In this document: positions 1-13,100 of the stretch, piece after piece | Position numbering within the stretch: position 1 is the stretch's first letter | How the letters are laid out: every line of letters starts with the position of its first letter | Origin: Margaritispora aquatica | Taxonomy: Eukaryota > Ascomycota > Leotiomycetes > Helotiales > Discinellaceae | Reading direction: 5' to 3' | Length of the DNA stretch: 64,000 bases | Assembly (NCBI GenBank): GCA_007644065.1 | Contig: VJWN01000002.1 | Coordinates: forward strand, 1,823,831-1,887,830 | Made by a program: the position numbers and the translations under genes | Notes under the pieces: generated by a model | Database searches by the model: none | What the model was told of the DNA's origin: nothing | The model's input: the letters and a program-made list of their open reading frames with translations, nothing else

Positions 1-242
1 TCTCCTTCCCGGTACTCTCGTGGAATACACTTCTTCATGCAGGCTTGCTGAAGCCTAATCAATACTAATCAGTGCGTGTTCAAAATCCAATGTCACCAGG
101 GTAAAGTTGCGCCAGCACTGCAGATAGCAAAGGGGCATATTTACTTGTTGAACATATCTGTAACCATATCCATCTCCTGCTCAGCAGCAGCGATCTTCTC
201 CGCCGATGAAGGCTGTGGTCTTCCGAGTCCAAACATTGACAT
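1..242 (-). CDS. TIM10: Mitochondrial inner-membrane import chaperone Tim10 (3' part outside window)
   Basis: Small Tim chaperone of the mitochondrial intermembrane space. With Tim9 it escorts hydrophobic carrier proteins to the TIM22 complex. Exon 1 runs 242 down to 145 and encodes a start [20 protein letters not shown]; a 90-nt intron (144-55, GTAAAT...TTAG) follows, and exon 2 runs from 54 off the window edge. The junction joins in frame to give [11 protein letters not shown], which contains the first CX3C of the twin-CX3C motif typical of this family; the second CX3C lies beyond the window. The acidic helix with VTDMFNK before the first cysteine is characteristic of Tim10 rather than Tim9. 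The gene is divergent from the lysyl-tRNA synthetase gene, so the 430-bp gap probably holds both promoters. Only about 50 codons are visible. Confidence 0.9.
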
Positions 243-674
243 GATTGCGGTATTTTAATGGAGTTGGTTTGGGATCTGGAGGATATTTCTAGTGATATCG
301 AGGCTGTGATGAATTGTGAGATGCTTGCCAAACAGCTCGGGAGCTCAAAATCTTGGAGTTCGGGCGGCCGCTAGCGCGCTTTGCTTGTCCATATTATTTC
401 TGCTGTGCGACGAACCTTCTTTCGTTCTCCCACATCAGCTTGAAGCTGAAGCTTCAAGCCAACAATTGAGGTAAGAAATGCTTTTCCGTTACGTCCATGT
501 CTCTGTACTTAGTTTGGGATTTCATGATGATTTCAATATAACATTAGAACCGTTGCGACTGACACCTAACCGGTGGTTGATCTCACATCGATCCGTTGTC
601 TGATATATTTCCCACAAAACAATTGCTTGTTTCTGGATTTTCTCCTGTAACATTAGCTAACTTGTTTATCAGAC
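243..674. promoter_or_regulatory. Divergent intergenic promoter region, TIM10 / lysyl-tRNA synthetase
   Basis: This 430-bp gap lies between two divergent genes that both encode mitochondrial proteins, so shared control is possible. I see no clear TATA box or recognisable operator, and the promoter role is inferred from position only. Confidence 0.45.
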
Positions 675-2540
675 ATGATGAATACTTACTCAGGTTTGCG
701 CTTCCTGCGACCTTACTTATGCAACGATGTCGTTGCATCAAGGAGAACTGCTTATGTTCGGTTTTTCAACACAACACATCGTTTAGCAGATCAGCCTGCA
801 GATGATAGCAATTACCCAATCGAGGCCATGGTGCCTTTCCAAGTCCGACAGCGAGTCACTGAGTTGAAGAAAGCTGGGTTACTCAAATGGCCCAGAATCC
901 AGAGAGAACCAGGCTACGATACCATAAAGACACATACAGGAAATCATCTGAATAACTCTAATAGCAAACAGAAGGATTATACCACTCGAACTATGTGTGG
1001 TAGGTGGCTTTTAGAAGGGAATATGTTGGGCCATGCTGATGGGGGATAGGGCGAGTACGAACTATTCGAAAGTCTGGCAGGGGTCTTGTCTTTATAAATG
1101 TAGAACAGGATCGATACTACGGACAGATAGCTCTTAATTACAACAGCCTAGACACATTCAGTGGTATAACAAAAACTGCTTTCACTGAAAGTCTCAGGTG
1201 CATTAAACGTGGAGACATCATTTGTGAGTTCATGTGAATGCTTCGCGATTGTTGGCAGCATTTAATTCCCAACAGCTGTCACTGGCACTTTGTATACCAG
1301 CAAATCGGGCCTCATGTCCTTGTCAGCTTTGGAACTCCCCAAAATTTTGTCGCCCTCCTTAGAGGTTTTGCCCTTCACTATTAAGGACCCGGAGATGAAA
1401 ATTCGAAACCGTCATGTGAATTTCCTCGTCAACTCAGCAGCATTCAACCTGGTGAAATCCCGGTCAAGAATCATTCAGCATATCCGAGACTTTCTGATCA
1501 AGGATGATTTCATGGAGGTTCAGACCCCAATTCTCGCCGACAAAGCTGGCGGAGCTGTCGCCAAACCTTTCATTACAAATGCAACTGAATTTCCAGAAAA
1601 GCAGCTTGCGCTCAGGATTGCGCCAGAATTATGGCTCAAGAGACTCATCATGTCTGGAATGGATCGCGTCTTTGAGATTGGGCCTGCTTTCCGAAATGAA
1701 GGTCTAGACGCCACTCATAACCCAGAGTTCACGACATGCGAATTTTACAAATCGTACGCCGAACTGGAAGATCTCATCAACATGACCGAAGAGATGATTA
1801 GCAGCCTAGCTGCAATTCTCATCGATCTCCAGAAAACTCTTATCAAGACCCTACCTGAGCACGACCTGAGCTTGTTCACTGGACCATTCAAGCGCATTTC
1901 TTTCATCCCAGCCGTCGAGGAAGGGCTTGGACAGAAGCTCCCAGATTTGAAGTCACCTACAGCTGAAGAAGACATGATCGCTATCTTCAAAGCCCACGAT
2001 ATCCCTCTTCCGTCCTCACCTACGCTTCCACGTCTCCTGGATAAACTCTGCTCAATCTACATTGAACCATCATGTGTTGCACCAACATTCATCACTTTCC
2101 ACCCTGCGTGCATGGCACCGTTGTCGAAATCATTTTTAGATGAGAAAACCAACCAATACGTATCAGCACGTGCAGAACTCTTCGTTGAGAACAAAGAGCT
2201 AGCGAACATGTATGAAGAGGAAAATTCACCATTCGAGCAGCGCAAGAAGTTCCTTGAGCAAGTAAAGTGGAGAGATGACGAGAATAGTGCTGTAGTAGAT
2301 GAGAGCTATATCGAGGCGTTGGAATGGGGCATGCCGCCTACAGGTGGCTGGGGCATGGGAATTGATAGATTGGTTATGTTGATGACCAGTGCGAATCGAA
2401 TCAGCGATGTGCTTGCTTTTGGGAGCTTGAGGAATGTGGTTAATCTGAGCAATCCAGTTACTGCAAAGACCAAAGTCGTTGGCGTCGAGTTGGAGGGCGA
2501 GATGACGGCTGAGATGAAGCAGGGCGAGAAGCCATTGTAG
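675..2540 (+). CDS. MSK1: Mitochondrial lysyl-tRNA synthetase (class II)
   Basis: Charges mitochondrial tRNA-Lys with lysine. Three exons: 675-999, 1050-1223 and 1276-2540, joined in frame to give 587 residues. The N-terminus, starting MMNTYSGLRFLRP, is rich in Arg and poor in acidic residues, as expected for a mitochondrial presequence. Exon 2 carries the OB-fold anticodon-binding segment (GRVRTIRKSGRGLVFINV). The catalytic core has class II motif 2 near residues 299-309 (FEIGPAFRNEG) and motif 3 near 524-536 (GWGMGIDRLVMLM). The ending NRISDVLAFGSLRN is typical of LysRS. Introns of 50 and 52 nt have GTAGGT and GTGAGT donors. ATG 678 is an equally possible start. The similar cytosolic enzyme is less likely given the targeting-like N-terminus. 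Confidence 0.92.
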
Positions 2541-2739
2541 GATATGAGTACGACAAGTGTATAGGCGAGCAAGCGAGCAAACTGTATGACGAGAGATGAT
2601 GATAATATGTTTAAGTACTGTACAATTATACACCAACTGCAAAATTGCAATACCGAAACTGCAACTCGCACGTCCAGCTTCGTGAACCCAAAATCAATCA
2701 CTATAGATCTAGCATGTCTAAATCTTGAGCCAAATCTTC

Positions 2740-3912
2740 TCACATAATAGCCAACACATTCGGCGGGCTCGCAATACCTCCATAAACATTCAACGGCGCA
2801 CTCGTCAAAAAGAAGCTATACTTCTTCTCCCTAGCACATACTTCCGCCAGCTCCTCCAGATTCCACAACTCCCCAATAGGCGTTCCCCACATAGCCAAAA
2901 AGTGATCATGCAACCTAAATGGCGCCTTAGGCGGCCACGCCTCAAATGCAATGGCATCGCCCGCCACGGCCGCGAAGTGGTGGTCCCACAGCCACTCCAC
3001 AGCCTCCTCGGTGCCCTCGACGCCGGCGAACTCGTGGCCGTTGGTCGCGCCGCTGATCTGCTCCTCCTCTGGCGCGCCCTCGTACCACTTCACGAAGCCG
3101 GAGCGCACGAGCAGGATGTCGCAGGGTTTGAAGGTCACGTTTTGCTCCTTGGCGATCGCTTCGATGTCGGAGATGCTGATGCAGTGTCGGGTTGTGGGTG
3201 AGTATTTGATGTTGTGCCGTTCGGCGTAGGCGACGCTGTTAGGATTGGATGGGTCAGCGGAAGGTTTCGAAGTTGGGATGTGAATGTGTTGATAAAATGA
3301 AGATATTCTGGGCAGTAACTCACTAGTCAATCAAGACTCCGCGACCAACAATGCCGCCTCTCTCGGTCCAGTGATGCTGACTGTTCTCAGACTTGTGCTC
3401 TTCTTTGGGAATATGATCATGTGGAAGATTGTTGTAGTATAGACCTGTTTCTTGGTGGCCCCAATGACCTAGTATCTTGTAAGTGGAAGCAGAACAGAGA
3501 TTTGCGGGAAATCACGTACGGAATCCATCCCATTGCGAACCACTTTGTGTATTGATGTGAAGCAAATCATCCCAAGCGAAAAAGCCGAGTGGCTTGAGAT
3601 CCTTGTAATTGTGCTTGCATTCTTCACGGGTGAAGCCTGGCTTCTTGATGTTGTCCATTCGCCAGCTGTTTTGGTGTTAGCAAGCCCCTCTCGGCTGTCA
3701 GGATATAGTTTCAGTAGGACTCACTTCAAAGCAATGCTCTTCCCAGACCTAATCTCTTTCTGTGCCTCAATCGTGTTCTCCGGTGTAAGTAGATTTAGAG
3801 TACCACAATTGTCTCTCACTCCATTCTTGTCCCAAAGACCCCAAGCAGTGCCATGAGGCATGCCCTTGACGGCGGGCATATCTTTGAATTTTGGGAGATC
3901 CTTGTGATGCAT
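2740..3912 (-). CDS. Cyclase-family (PF04199, kynurenine formamidase-like) putative hydrolase
   Basis: Four exons on the minus strand: 3912-3725, 3665-3520, 3468-3324 and 3235-2740, giving 324 residues. The joined protein reads SIALNWRMDN, then INTQSGSQWDGFRHWGHQ near residues 95-112, then RGGIVGRGVLIDY. These are hallmarks of the fungal branch of the cyclase/metal-dependent hydrolase family related to kynurenine formamidase. In this branch the bacterial HxGTHxD metal motif is altered to a QSGSQWDG-type sequence, with the downstream His retained. The C-terminal half has the conserved DILLVRSGF and GDAIAFEAWP segments. The substrate cannot be told from sequence; fungal members are often annotated as hypothetical or as cyclases. 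The gene converges with the lysyl-tRNA synthetase gene, with about 200 bp between stops. Confidence 0.85.
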
Positions 3913-4917
3913 TTTGAGATTGGTAATATATCAATATGTACAATTTAAGTTGGAAGAGTTGGTTTTGGAATTTAAGGGCTCAATTGAATTTTGCCAAAGC
4001 ACAGAAAAGTTGCCAAATATATGCTCTCTTTACCATCTACCTACCCCTCAACCACAATACCCGTGCCTGGCTGCGGGGTATCCTCCGGCTCTGGGGAATT
4101 GCATCGTCGAGAAGTTGATCTTGTTTCTCATTGGTTATATGGGGATTTCCAACTTGGAGGAGCTTGATCCGGCTCGAGCTTGAAGAGGGGTTCATGGGTG
4201 CTAGTCTCCCTCAGCAAGCGGAATCATTCCATGAATGGTTGCAAAGGATGGGATGTTCCAAAGACAAGAAACTTTTCCGGTCTGAAGCAGAATAGCAATC
4301 CCTATGTCAGAGACACTTCACTCTTTTTGCGAACGTATGTTTTATCATTCTTTATGGTCAAAGGAAAGATTGGTTTTCGGCCGAGGCACCACCAACCGGC
4401 GCCGAAAATTTTGTAAACAGGCCAATCATGTTAACAGTTTGCAGGCATCAGCAGCTTTTCAAACGATACTGATGCAACTCTGCATTAGTATGATCGAGAA
4501 ATAGCAACAGATTAGAAATATGGCACGTACTCGTGTATGGCTTCAAGATGGAGGCGAATGACGTCCTGAGGAGGTTAGCGATCTATCTTCCAGAAGTGGT
4601 TAGACGGAATACTTAGCGATGTCTATCTCAACGTCGTTCGATTCAACGTCATGCATCTTCAGGGGAACATTCCACTATTTAAGAAAACAACCTATTATGT
4701 TCTCTCATATGGCATATTTTACGGGTCACCTATTAGTATGGGAGACCCTGATATAGGATTTAAAAGCTTAAGTCCGCCTAGAACATGTCTGTGACGTCGC
4801 GGGACCTAGACGTCAATGCGGGAGGATAAGTATATTAGCAAGCGCTTCCTTTTTGTCATAACTACTTATGTTCCATCTTCAATTTTATGCCTAAGAACAC
4901 TTCCAAGACTTTTCAAA
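3913..4917. other. Gene-free interval between divergent cyclase and SDR genes
   Basis: About 1 kb between two divergent genes. Short open frames here show no recognisable domain, codon pattern or splice continuity. It presumably carries both promoters; no specific site was recognised. Confidence 0.4.
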
Positions 4918-5933
4918 ATGCCTAGAGTATTTCTTATCACAGGAACCTCAACCGGTTTCGGTAACCATTTGGTGCAGGAGGTTATTGATCGAGGTGACAT
5001 AGCTGTGGCAACAGCCAGAAAGCCAGAATATTTGAGCTTCAAGAACACTACGGACAAGGTGACTTTTCTCCTACTCTTTGACCAGCAATTCCTGACCATA
5101 TCAGAACTTTCTTGCTGTCAAGCTCGATGTTACGAAGCAAGAAGATATCGACACAGCTTTCAAGAAGGCAGTCGACACCTTCAAGCGAGTTGACGTAGTT
5201 GTCAACAATGCTGGCTATGGCCTGTCAGGCGTCTTTGAGGAAGTGACCGAGGAACAAGCTCGCAGGCAAATCGAGATCAACTTCTGGGGACTGCTAGCAG
5301 TCACTAAGAAGGCGATGGAGGTCATGCGTGAGCAGAAGCCATCAGGTGGAGTCATTCAACAGGTTACCAGCATCGGTGGCCAGCGCGGTGTGCCTACTTT
5401 CAGCATTTACTGTGCCAGTAAGGTAAGAATGTCCACAATATTGCTTTCAGGCTTCAGCAAAATTGGAATAGAGAGTGCCAAATCGTATTGCGAATTCTAG
5501 CTTCAATTACAAAAGTGATCAAAACGCTAATTCAAGTTACTCATAGTGGGCTGTAGAAGGTTTCACTGAATCAATAGCTCAAGAGGTGAAGCCTGAGTGG
5601 AACATCAAGTTCACTTGCGTCGAGCCCGGTGGGTTTCGAACTGACTGGGCCGGACGCTCAATGGCATTCCCAGAGAAGAGACACCCAGCCTACGATCACA
5701 TCAACGCCGAGAAGCAGATGAAAGCGCGTCATGGGACACAGGCTGGTGATCCACCCAAGGGTGCCAAGGCGATGTATGAGTTGGCCATCATGAAGGATCC
5801 GCCTTTGCGATGTGTGGTAGGAACTGATGCCTATGCTGCAATCATGGATAAGATCCAGAAGTATGGTGAGAGTTACAAGAAGTATGAGAAGCTCTCTAAC
5901 AGCACGGATGTTGATGATTACAAGAAGCCTTGA
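4918..5933 (+). CDS. Classical short-chain dehydrogenase/reductase
   Basis: NAD(P)-dependent oxidoreductase with a Rossmann fold. Exons 4918-5058, 5105-5422 and 5547-5933 join in phase 0 to give 281 residues. The cofactor motif TGTSTGFG lies at about residues 8-15, the NNAG motif follows VDVVV, the catalytic Ser is in VTSIGGQ, and the catalytic pair is YCASK, which is split from the next exon WAVEGFTES exactly after the Lys codon. The C-terminal part has VEPGGFRTDW, the usual PG motif of this class. Length is normal for the family. The closest fungal groups are the generic 'NAD(P)-binding protein' SDRs similar to acyl-DHAP reductase or ketoreductases. The substrate is unknown. Upstream ATGs at 4816 and elsewhere are out of frame or lack homology. 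Confidence 0.88.
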
Positions 5934-7465
5934 TGGGACTTTAGTGATGTTGTATCATGAAGCAATATAGACAGGTGATATGAGTAGATAATACTCTCCC
6001 CTTGTTTGTCGTCAGTTGAAAGTGCATTGATCCTAGAACAATTTTCGTTGGATGTATTTGGTTTGTAGGTCTAATTTAGAATATCTTTAGTTCTTTAAGT
6101 TGTTTTTCTCTTGCTCCTATTCATTTTTATGTCCTGGTAGGCTGGAAGTTCTTGCCGTCATCGTCTACATTTTGATGTCCTGAGTAATGGGTGAGTTGCC
6201 CTGCTCCGGATTAGGGGAGCAAATTGACATCACGTGTTATTGTTTATATGTTTATATGTTTAAGCGACACCTCCCTCAACATCAAACCACCATCTGGGCC
6301 TTATGGTGCAGGTGGATCGGCGCAGAATTTGATCCCAGTGATGGGCCATGGGTTGCATAATAGATACGATTGAAGTTTGGCTTATTTGATTTCCTGTTTC
6401 GGCAGTTGGTAGTTGTAGTCAGCTTCATATCCCCCATGAAGAAAAGGTGAATCTTTCCTTTTGCACCTTTAATAGCTTTTGAGTGCCGAAAATCAAGAGC
6501 TTGCCACGAGACGGAACAATGATGCTGCATTTGAACGTTGCCTCAGCGACAAATTTTAGTGTATGCATTTATTTTTTAAGCAGCTTTTTTTGGTAGCAAG
6601 TTGATGCAACGCCCTGTTATCAGTAAATATGCGTCACGCGCCAAAGAAGCTTGTAGTATTATAGTGCTTCATTCTAAAAGATCAGCAGGGACAGGGTAAA
6701 ATGTATGCGAACACGTTCGCATAAATTTCTGCAAAACTTCCTCGCCAGAAAATACCAAGCATCACATCAGAACGTGTTCTTTGATTGCTATGAAGTCGAA
6801 CGATGACATCTTCCAAAAGCAGCTCAGATTTTCACGAGTAAATATTATTGATCCAGAAGATGTCCAATCTTTAAGGGTGATGATGGTGAGATCTAGAATT
6901 ACATACAATCTTGATCCGAATTCGTCATGATTTCAAATTATATTGATCAACTCAATACGCATTCCTTTTATCTCTAATGCCTTTAATTCCATGATCATGT
7001 GGCGTATGCAAGTTCGTCTGCTAATTTGTTTGTACTTATCGAGGCTGGTCAGATTGGTTTTACCTTTCCAATGTGTATAATACCTAAGCATATGCGGAGG
7101 TGTGAACTCTACGTTCGATCAATTTATATTCCCTTCTTCGAGGGGGATGAGGTTTGACAGCCTCGTATTAACCACGAAATACCTCTTTCCAGAGCCCATT
7201 ATTTCAAAAGCTTACCCTTACTCAAACGGGTCATCTTAGCATAAAGAGGCTGCATATCCAGCATTCTCAGGCATCAGTCCAGGAATATTTATCTAGGGCT
7301 AATCGATTAAGTAATACGTACGAAGAGGTGATTCCAGACACAGTTCTAGCTGTCCTCGCTTATTCCTGCCAGCCTCCATCCGCTGTTTTTGCAACCCCCA
7401 TCCAAATAAGTGATCTGCCACGACAAGTCTCTCACAAGACTTAATCTGTCATACAATCCGACGCA
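5934..7465. other. Gene-free AT-rich interval
   Basis: About 1.5 kb without convincing coding sequence on either strand. Open frames are short and carry no recognisable domain. It holds the 3' end of the dehydrogenase transcript and the promoter of the J-domain-like gene. Confidence 0.4.
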
Positions 7466-8361
7466 ATGGAGGATACCAAACTCTCAGAAGAAGATCAGAT
7501 CAAGGAGTATGAGCGCCTCGTGGAGTTTGCTAGGCAGGTGCAAGAAGGAGTTCACCCTCGTGTCAAGATTCCAAGACACCAATTGCATAAGGTACGCAGA
7601 AGATTCACTTTTGACTGCGTATTTCATGTACCATAAATGATGTGCTAAGATCATCTCACAGGTTAAATCCACACGTGTTGTCTTAACAGACATTGCCCTC
7701 GATGTAAACTACTACAATGCAATCGGAGTTCGATCAAACGCAACCCAGAAGTCGATTACGCGTGCATATGGAGAGAGGTGTACGTAATCTTCATGTCTTC
7801 CTGTTGTTATATTGTTATGTTGTTGACATGATGACTACAGGGAACAACTTTAGTCCGCTTTCTACCAACAAGGGAGTCATTGCGAAATGGAACTCTGAGA
7901 ATCTTTCCGTCATCCAGAAGGTGAAGGAAAAGTGGAATCTACTTCAACTGGCGTACAAGATTCTCTCTGATCCAGACCTCCGTGCCTATTATGACAGAAA
8001 CAGAGATGGCGTCAAGGCCAAAGATTCGTCAACACCCAATAGCCAACCTTTGAAGGCAAGAGAAGAGAGGGCAGAGGAGGAGCAGTCCACGGTAAATACA
8101 TATTTGGCACCGACGAAGAGTGTTTCCAGAGAGCCACATGTTGAGCGCGAGCTTCAGGAGGAGGTAGATGACAGCAGACACCAACAAAGTTTCAACATCA
8201 CAACCATCCGGAAGGGCTTTGTTCCACAAGGTCGAGTTGAGGATGAGCAAAATAAAGTCGAGGACAGGGAGAAGGAACGTGTGGAGTTGTTGTGTGGCCG
8301 TGTTACCAAGAGACAAACAAGGCCTCGGAAATGTTCTGTAATTACGCTACGTGGACCATGA
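7466..8361 (+). CDS. J-domain-like protein lacking the HPD motif
   Basis: Three exons (7466-7591, 7662-7779, 7841-8361) give 254 residues. The middle contains a DnaJ-like stretch: VNYYNAIGVRSNATQKSIT at about residues 54-72 matches helix I and the start of helix II, and NLLQLAYKILSDPDLRAYYDR near 110-130 matches helices III-IV. The loop that should carry HPD, needed to stimulate Hsp70 ATPase, instead reads NNFSPLSTNKG. The C-terminal half is charged and low in hydrophobic residues (many E, R, K), ending in RRP-type basic sequence. By family knowledge it would be a J-like protein, not a functional Hsp70 co-chaperone. The second junction (AGG T|GG AAC) is frame-consistent but rests on sequence alone. 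Confidence 0.7.
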
Positions 8362-10165
8362 AAGACTGCAGGCCGAGATCAGATTACTGCTGAGGGTTAA
8401 CATAGAGGTAGCATAATTGGCAGTGAAATGAATAGGCAGCTTGGAATGATTTGGTACACTGTCCGTTTGAACTGGAGTAGAGAACCTGACATTCTATTAT
8501 GAAGAATAATGAAGACTTGCGAAGGCAGACTCAAACATGCGAGACTGTCAAGTTAAGAGCACATACTACTGCAACATACGCTTTTGAATGAGTCATATAT
8601 GCCGAATATTGAGTCTTGCTTGGGTTTTTGTATTGGACTGGCTAAGGAGCTGCTGCGAGAGAGAGACCAATTCTAAGTTACCCATTGCGTAGTTGAATGA
8701 AGTGATAGTGATATATTGGAGACATAAGTGTGATCGAACAGTTGGAGTTTGGACGTAATGGGGTCTTACAAAAGTCTCGATGTATCGCCCAAGACTCGAA
8801 AGTGACTGTGTAGTCATCGGGAAGTAAGATGTTTCAAGTTCTTGCTTATTCACTTCAATAGCTGAAAGTGAGACCTACTTATTTATCCTGGGAACGGGCC
8901 TTTGCCAAATGTTTTAAACAAATGGCGAACTGTTCCAAGTGAACTTGAAGCCCTCAAAATGCCATAAACATCGGTAAATAGCCTTGCAAGTCGCAGGACT
9001 GCAAGAAAGGTGGGTAGGATCCGTTAGTACAACACTCTACTTAGCTATTAAGATTAGCAAAACTTGGGAACACAAGAAAACCATCGCATAGACCCAAGCC
9101 GAACGATTATGAGGACCATAAGAGTCTGACGAACTATTCCCCAAGCGACATGAACTGAACATATAATTCTCTTATTACTCCTTTATGTTTGACTAAACAC
9201 AGTTTGAGAAATCTTGTCCTTAGTCCTCTATCTCTGTGGAAAGGTAGTCAGGCAAGGGCATTTAAACCATTCAAGAAAAGGCCTGCATTTCTCCAGTTTC
9301 AAATTAATAATATGTGCAGAAGCAAACAATGTCTCGAGGTGCTTGCCGAGAATCGGGAGATGGAACATGCAAGTCAAGGATTTTAAGCAGGCCTATGAGT
9401 ATTTTGCTCCTATCATGCTTTAGCCTAGGGTTCTAGTCACCGATATTTAGTATTCATCAATTTGAAGAGTAATATGGGCATTGAAGAAAGTCGTGTTGCA
9501 TTTTTTTCATGCTGTGAATATGCACAAGTCCTTTGGGCTTACGACATGTTGCACAATCCTAGACTATACCATCCATCCGATTGCCCATTTCCATTCCTGT
9601 GCTCCGCCAAAGCATGAAGCCTCATTGCTTTTCATACACTATCCTTTTACAGACAAACCATGCAACCTAAGAGGTATTATGCAGTTTGCATTCTGATGTT
9701 CGCATTCCCAATTACCATGTCATACCGTGCCAGGTAGACCCCCCTTAACGCCCTGCTCCAGAAAATGCTGAAAGAACAACGCCGCGCTGCAGAACATGTG
9801 ACTCCCTAGAGTCTCTTCAATTATCCTCCGTTCATTCGTCGAGCGCTAGAATGCGCCGTTTGTTGGTCAAGTGGTGAAAGCCGGCTCCAATGGAGGGAAA
9901 GTGGTTTGATTATGAATCTATATCTGGTAATTTGAAATGAATTGTTCGAAATGGTAGGTTCGGAGGTATCAAGAGAACGAGGGTGCTTGGATGGCTCCAA
10001 AGCCGCCGTTGCTCGATGCCAGATCTTCTTGCTTCATCGTGCCGTTCAGCATAGGACAAAGCCTGAAATGTGGTGTTAGCTTAAGTATTAGAGATCTGTG
10101 AAGAATCAAGTCAACTAGAAAATTATCGCCAGACGATGGATCCGAGGTAGATGGGCTACTGAGCT
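8362..10165. other. Gene-free interval between convergent J-like gene and TAF1
   Basis: About 1.8 kb between the 3' ends of two convergent genes. None of the open frames here has a domain, plausible splicing or codon pattern that I can support. Confidence 0.4.
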
Positions 10166-13100
10166 CTATTCTTCCTCGGATTCTTCGTCATCACGAACTT
10201 GGGGTTGGAAAGTCAAGCTTTCATCAGCCTCTTCAAGAACGACGGCTGCGTCTTGCTTGGTCTTAGGCTGCCGCTTGGCTTTATTCTTAGGCTCAGAACG
10301 GGGTTGGAAAGAACCATCTGCCCCAATTAGAGCCTTCTTGGGCTTAGGGCTAGGTTTCTTTCTGGGCAACTTTGGGGGTGCACAATTGGAACAGTAATAC
10401 TTTTTGTTTGTCTTGATGTGCCCAGCCTGTCCGCAATTGGCACATTTGCGAGTGGTACCCGTTTTCTCGACAGACTGCTTGGGTTCCATTGATGGAGAGG
10501 CAGCATCGACAACATCTTCGACTTGGGAGGATTGTCCTTGCCGTTTCTTCATTTTCTCTCGAGCGAGACGACGTTCCTTGTTGCGATTGAGTCGTGCGAT
10601 CTCTTTTGCGAGTGCTTCGGCTTGGAGGCGATCTTTCTCTTGGTCACCACTAGCCTTCATGCTGTAAACACTAGATATGTGGTTAGCGATAGCTATAACG
10701 ATTCTCAGAAAGACTTACTTTTGCTTAGCAAGCTCAGCTTCTCGGCGACGTTTTTCGTATTGATGCCAGACTTTGGGATCTTTGATAATCTCTACTTCCT
10801 CAATCACTTGACCATACTCATTCTCAACTTTTCGTGTGATGCGCATAATTCTTCCTCCGTGGTCATTGGCGCTAAAGACACTGGCATTGTCATCAAAGGT
10901 AGCAGGTGTTGCTGCAACTTGAGCATCTTCGTCATCGCGATCATCAGTTACGTGCTCGACAGGATCAGACAATGTGCTCTTTTGTTTATCCCAGATATCA
11001 CGAATAGCGTTCGAGTAGAAGTCCTGCTGTTGCTTGACGTTGTACCCATGTCCGCCATTGGCTTTGGAGTCCACGGCTGCTCGGACTGCCTTGTTAGCGA
11101 GAGGGCCGTTTTGAATACCCTCAAGATAGCCACCTTTCATTGATGTTTTAATGAAGCTGAAAGCAAGTCCACATCCACTCGGGTCTCCAGGGCCATGTAA
11201 ACGTAACATTGCCTTATCGGCTGAGGCTTCGAGGAATGCCTTACTGGTTCTCCATGGGGCTAGACTTTGCTCAAGGGAATCACCTTCATCGTCGTCCATG
11301 TCATCATTATCTTTATCTTCGACGACAATTCCAGCATCTGCCAAATGTCTCGCTCCAACGTGCATAGCATCAATGACACAAACATCTTCTGGCTTGATCA
11401 TGGCGCGAATTGATGCCTCGTCTGGAATGGAGTCGCCTGGTTTCATTTTCCACACCTTTTCGATCTTATCGTAACTAAGGAACTCTTTCAGCTTTTGCCT
11501 GTTCTGCATATCAGTAGAATCGCTGATATGAGCAGTGATATCCGCAATCTTGAGATGACCTTTGGGATCATGACGCAATTTCCTGTACGCGATCATTCTC
11601 ATACGATTCTTAGTAGCATTTGTGACCTTTCGCGAGTGTGGACCTGGAATTTCAGTCGAAGGGAATTGCTGTCCAACGACAAACAAATTGTCGATGTTTC
11701 GAATGTGCCAATGACTGCCGCCCATACCAGTACTATTCTGCATAACCAGGAAGTCTGTTGTCTTGGGTTCGTGCTTGAAGATAGGGGCACGATACATTGC
11801 GTTGTGGATAGTGCGCACTGTTTCCCCAGGATCGACCATTCCAAAGTTGGAGAACGGTGATCGATCGTTTGGCATAAGCATGGTGACATCCCCAACCTTG
11901 TCCTCTGGCCCAGGCTGACGCTCTGCCACATCATCGTTATCTCTACGTCGATAGTAGTTGATGACACGATTACCCATTCCAAAGTTAGAAAGAACCGTGG
12001 GATGCTCTTCAGAATATTCAAATAGTGTGGCGGTGGAGTAATAATCAGAAAGAGACAGATCTTTGGTCTCTTTGAAAATCGCCTGCGTGTTTAAACCCTT
12101 GAGTGCTTTCTTCTTGCGGAAACCGGGTTTAGAAAATGAGATTTGTTGGCCAAGGATTTTGTGCAGCTTGAGAGTAGGTCTGTGGAAAGCTCTTGCCTCG
12201 GGAGGTTTGAATTTGGTAAGATAGAATGGCCATGCCAATTTGAGAGCCGGCAAGCTGTGCTCAACATCCACATTCCCAAGACTAGCTCTAACCTTGATTT
12301 GGTGATTTTCTTTGAGAGCGTCATAAGCTTCATCATTTGAAAGGTTGAACCTTTGTTGAAGTGATGATGCAAATGTTCCATTTCCAGTACGCTTGAAATT
12401 GCCCGTTCCGAGGCGTTGTCGCTTGACCACGGTGTCAACGCTTGGCTGTTGAATATCGAGGAGAAGATATGGATCGTTAAGATCAAGAATGACACGCTTG
12501 GCAGTTTGAGCGGTTAGCTCCTCGAAGTTGTCAAAGTCGGGTAGAGGGTATTGAGGAGCGATGACAAAGTCTTCTGTATCCTCCACACGCTTTCGCTTCG
12601 AGGAGTGACCAAGAATTTCTCGTTCCCACTCATCCATCTCTGCTTCCTCTTCTACCACAACAGGAGTCTCCGCAATTGTGTTTGCCTTCTCGATCATTGC
12701 TTCCCAGTCCATACAGGCAATTGAGAGATCCATCATATTATAGCCGTGTACCTTCTCCTTGGGGTCTATGTGGACGTGATCAAAGTTGACCGGATCATCT
12801 TCCTCGTCAGACGAGGCATCCTCAATCAACACAATGCCCCTCGCCTCAGCTTCAGCAAATCTCTTTCCCTTGTCGATGACGGCCGGTGCTGCTGTACGGA
12901 ACTGCTTCTCCTGATCTGGGGCGATGTCCAAGCTGATCTTCGTGGGGTTGAGGGGCTTTGGAGGTTTCGCGGGAGCTTGTGGAATGTAATATGCAGGTTT
13001 TGGAGGTAGGAGTTCGTTCCAGAATGGTGCCTCGCCAGGAACGAAGGATGGAAAGGCTTTCTTGAAGTCTTCCTCTGTGTAAACATCTTCCTTCTCTGCC

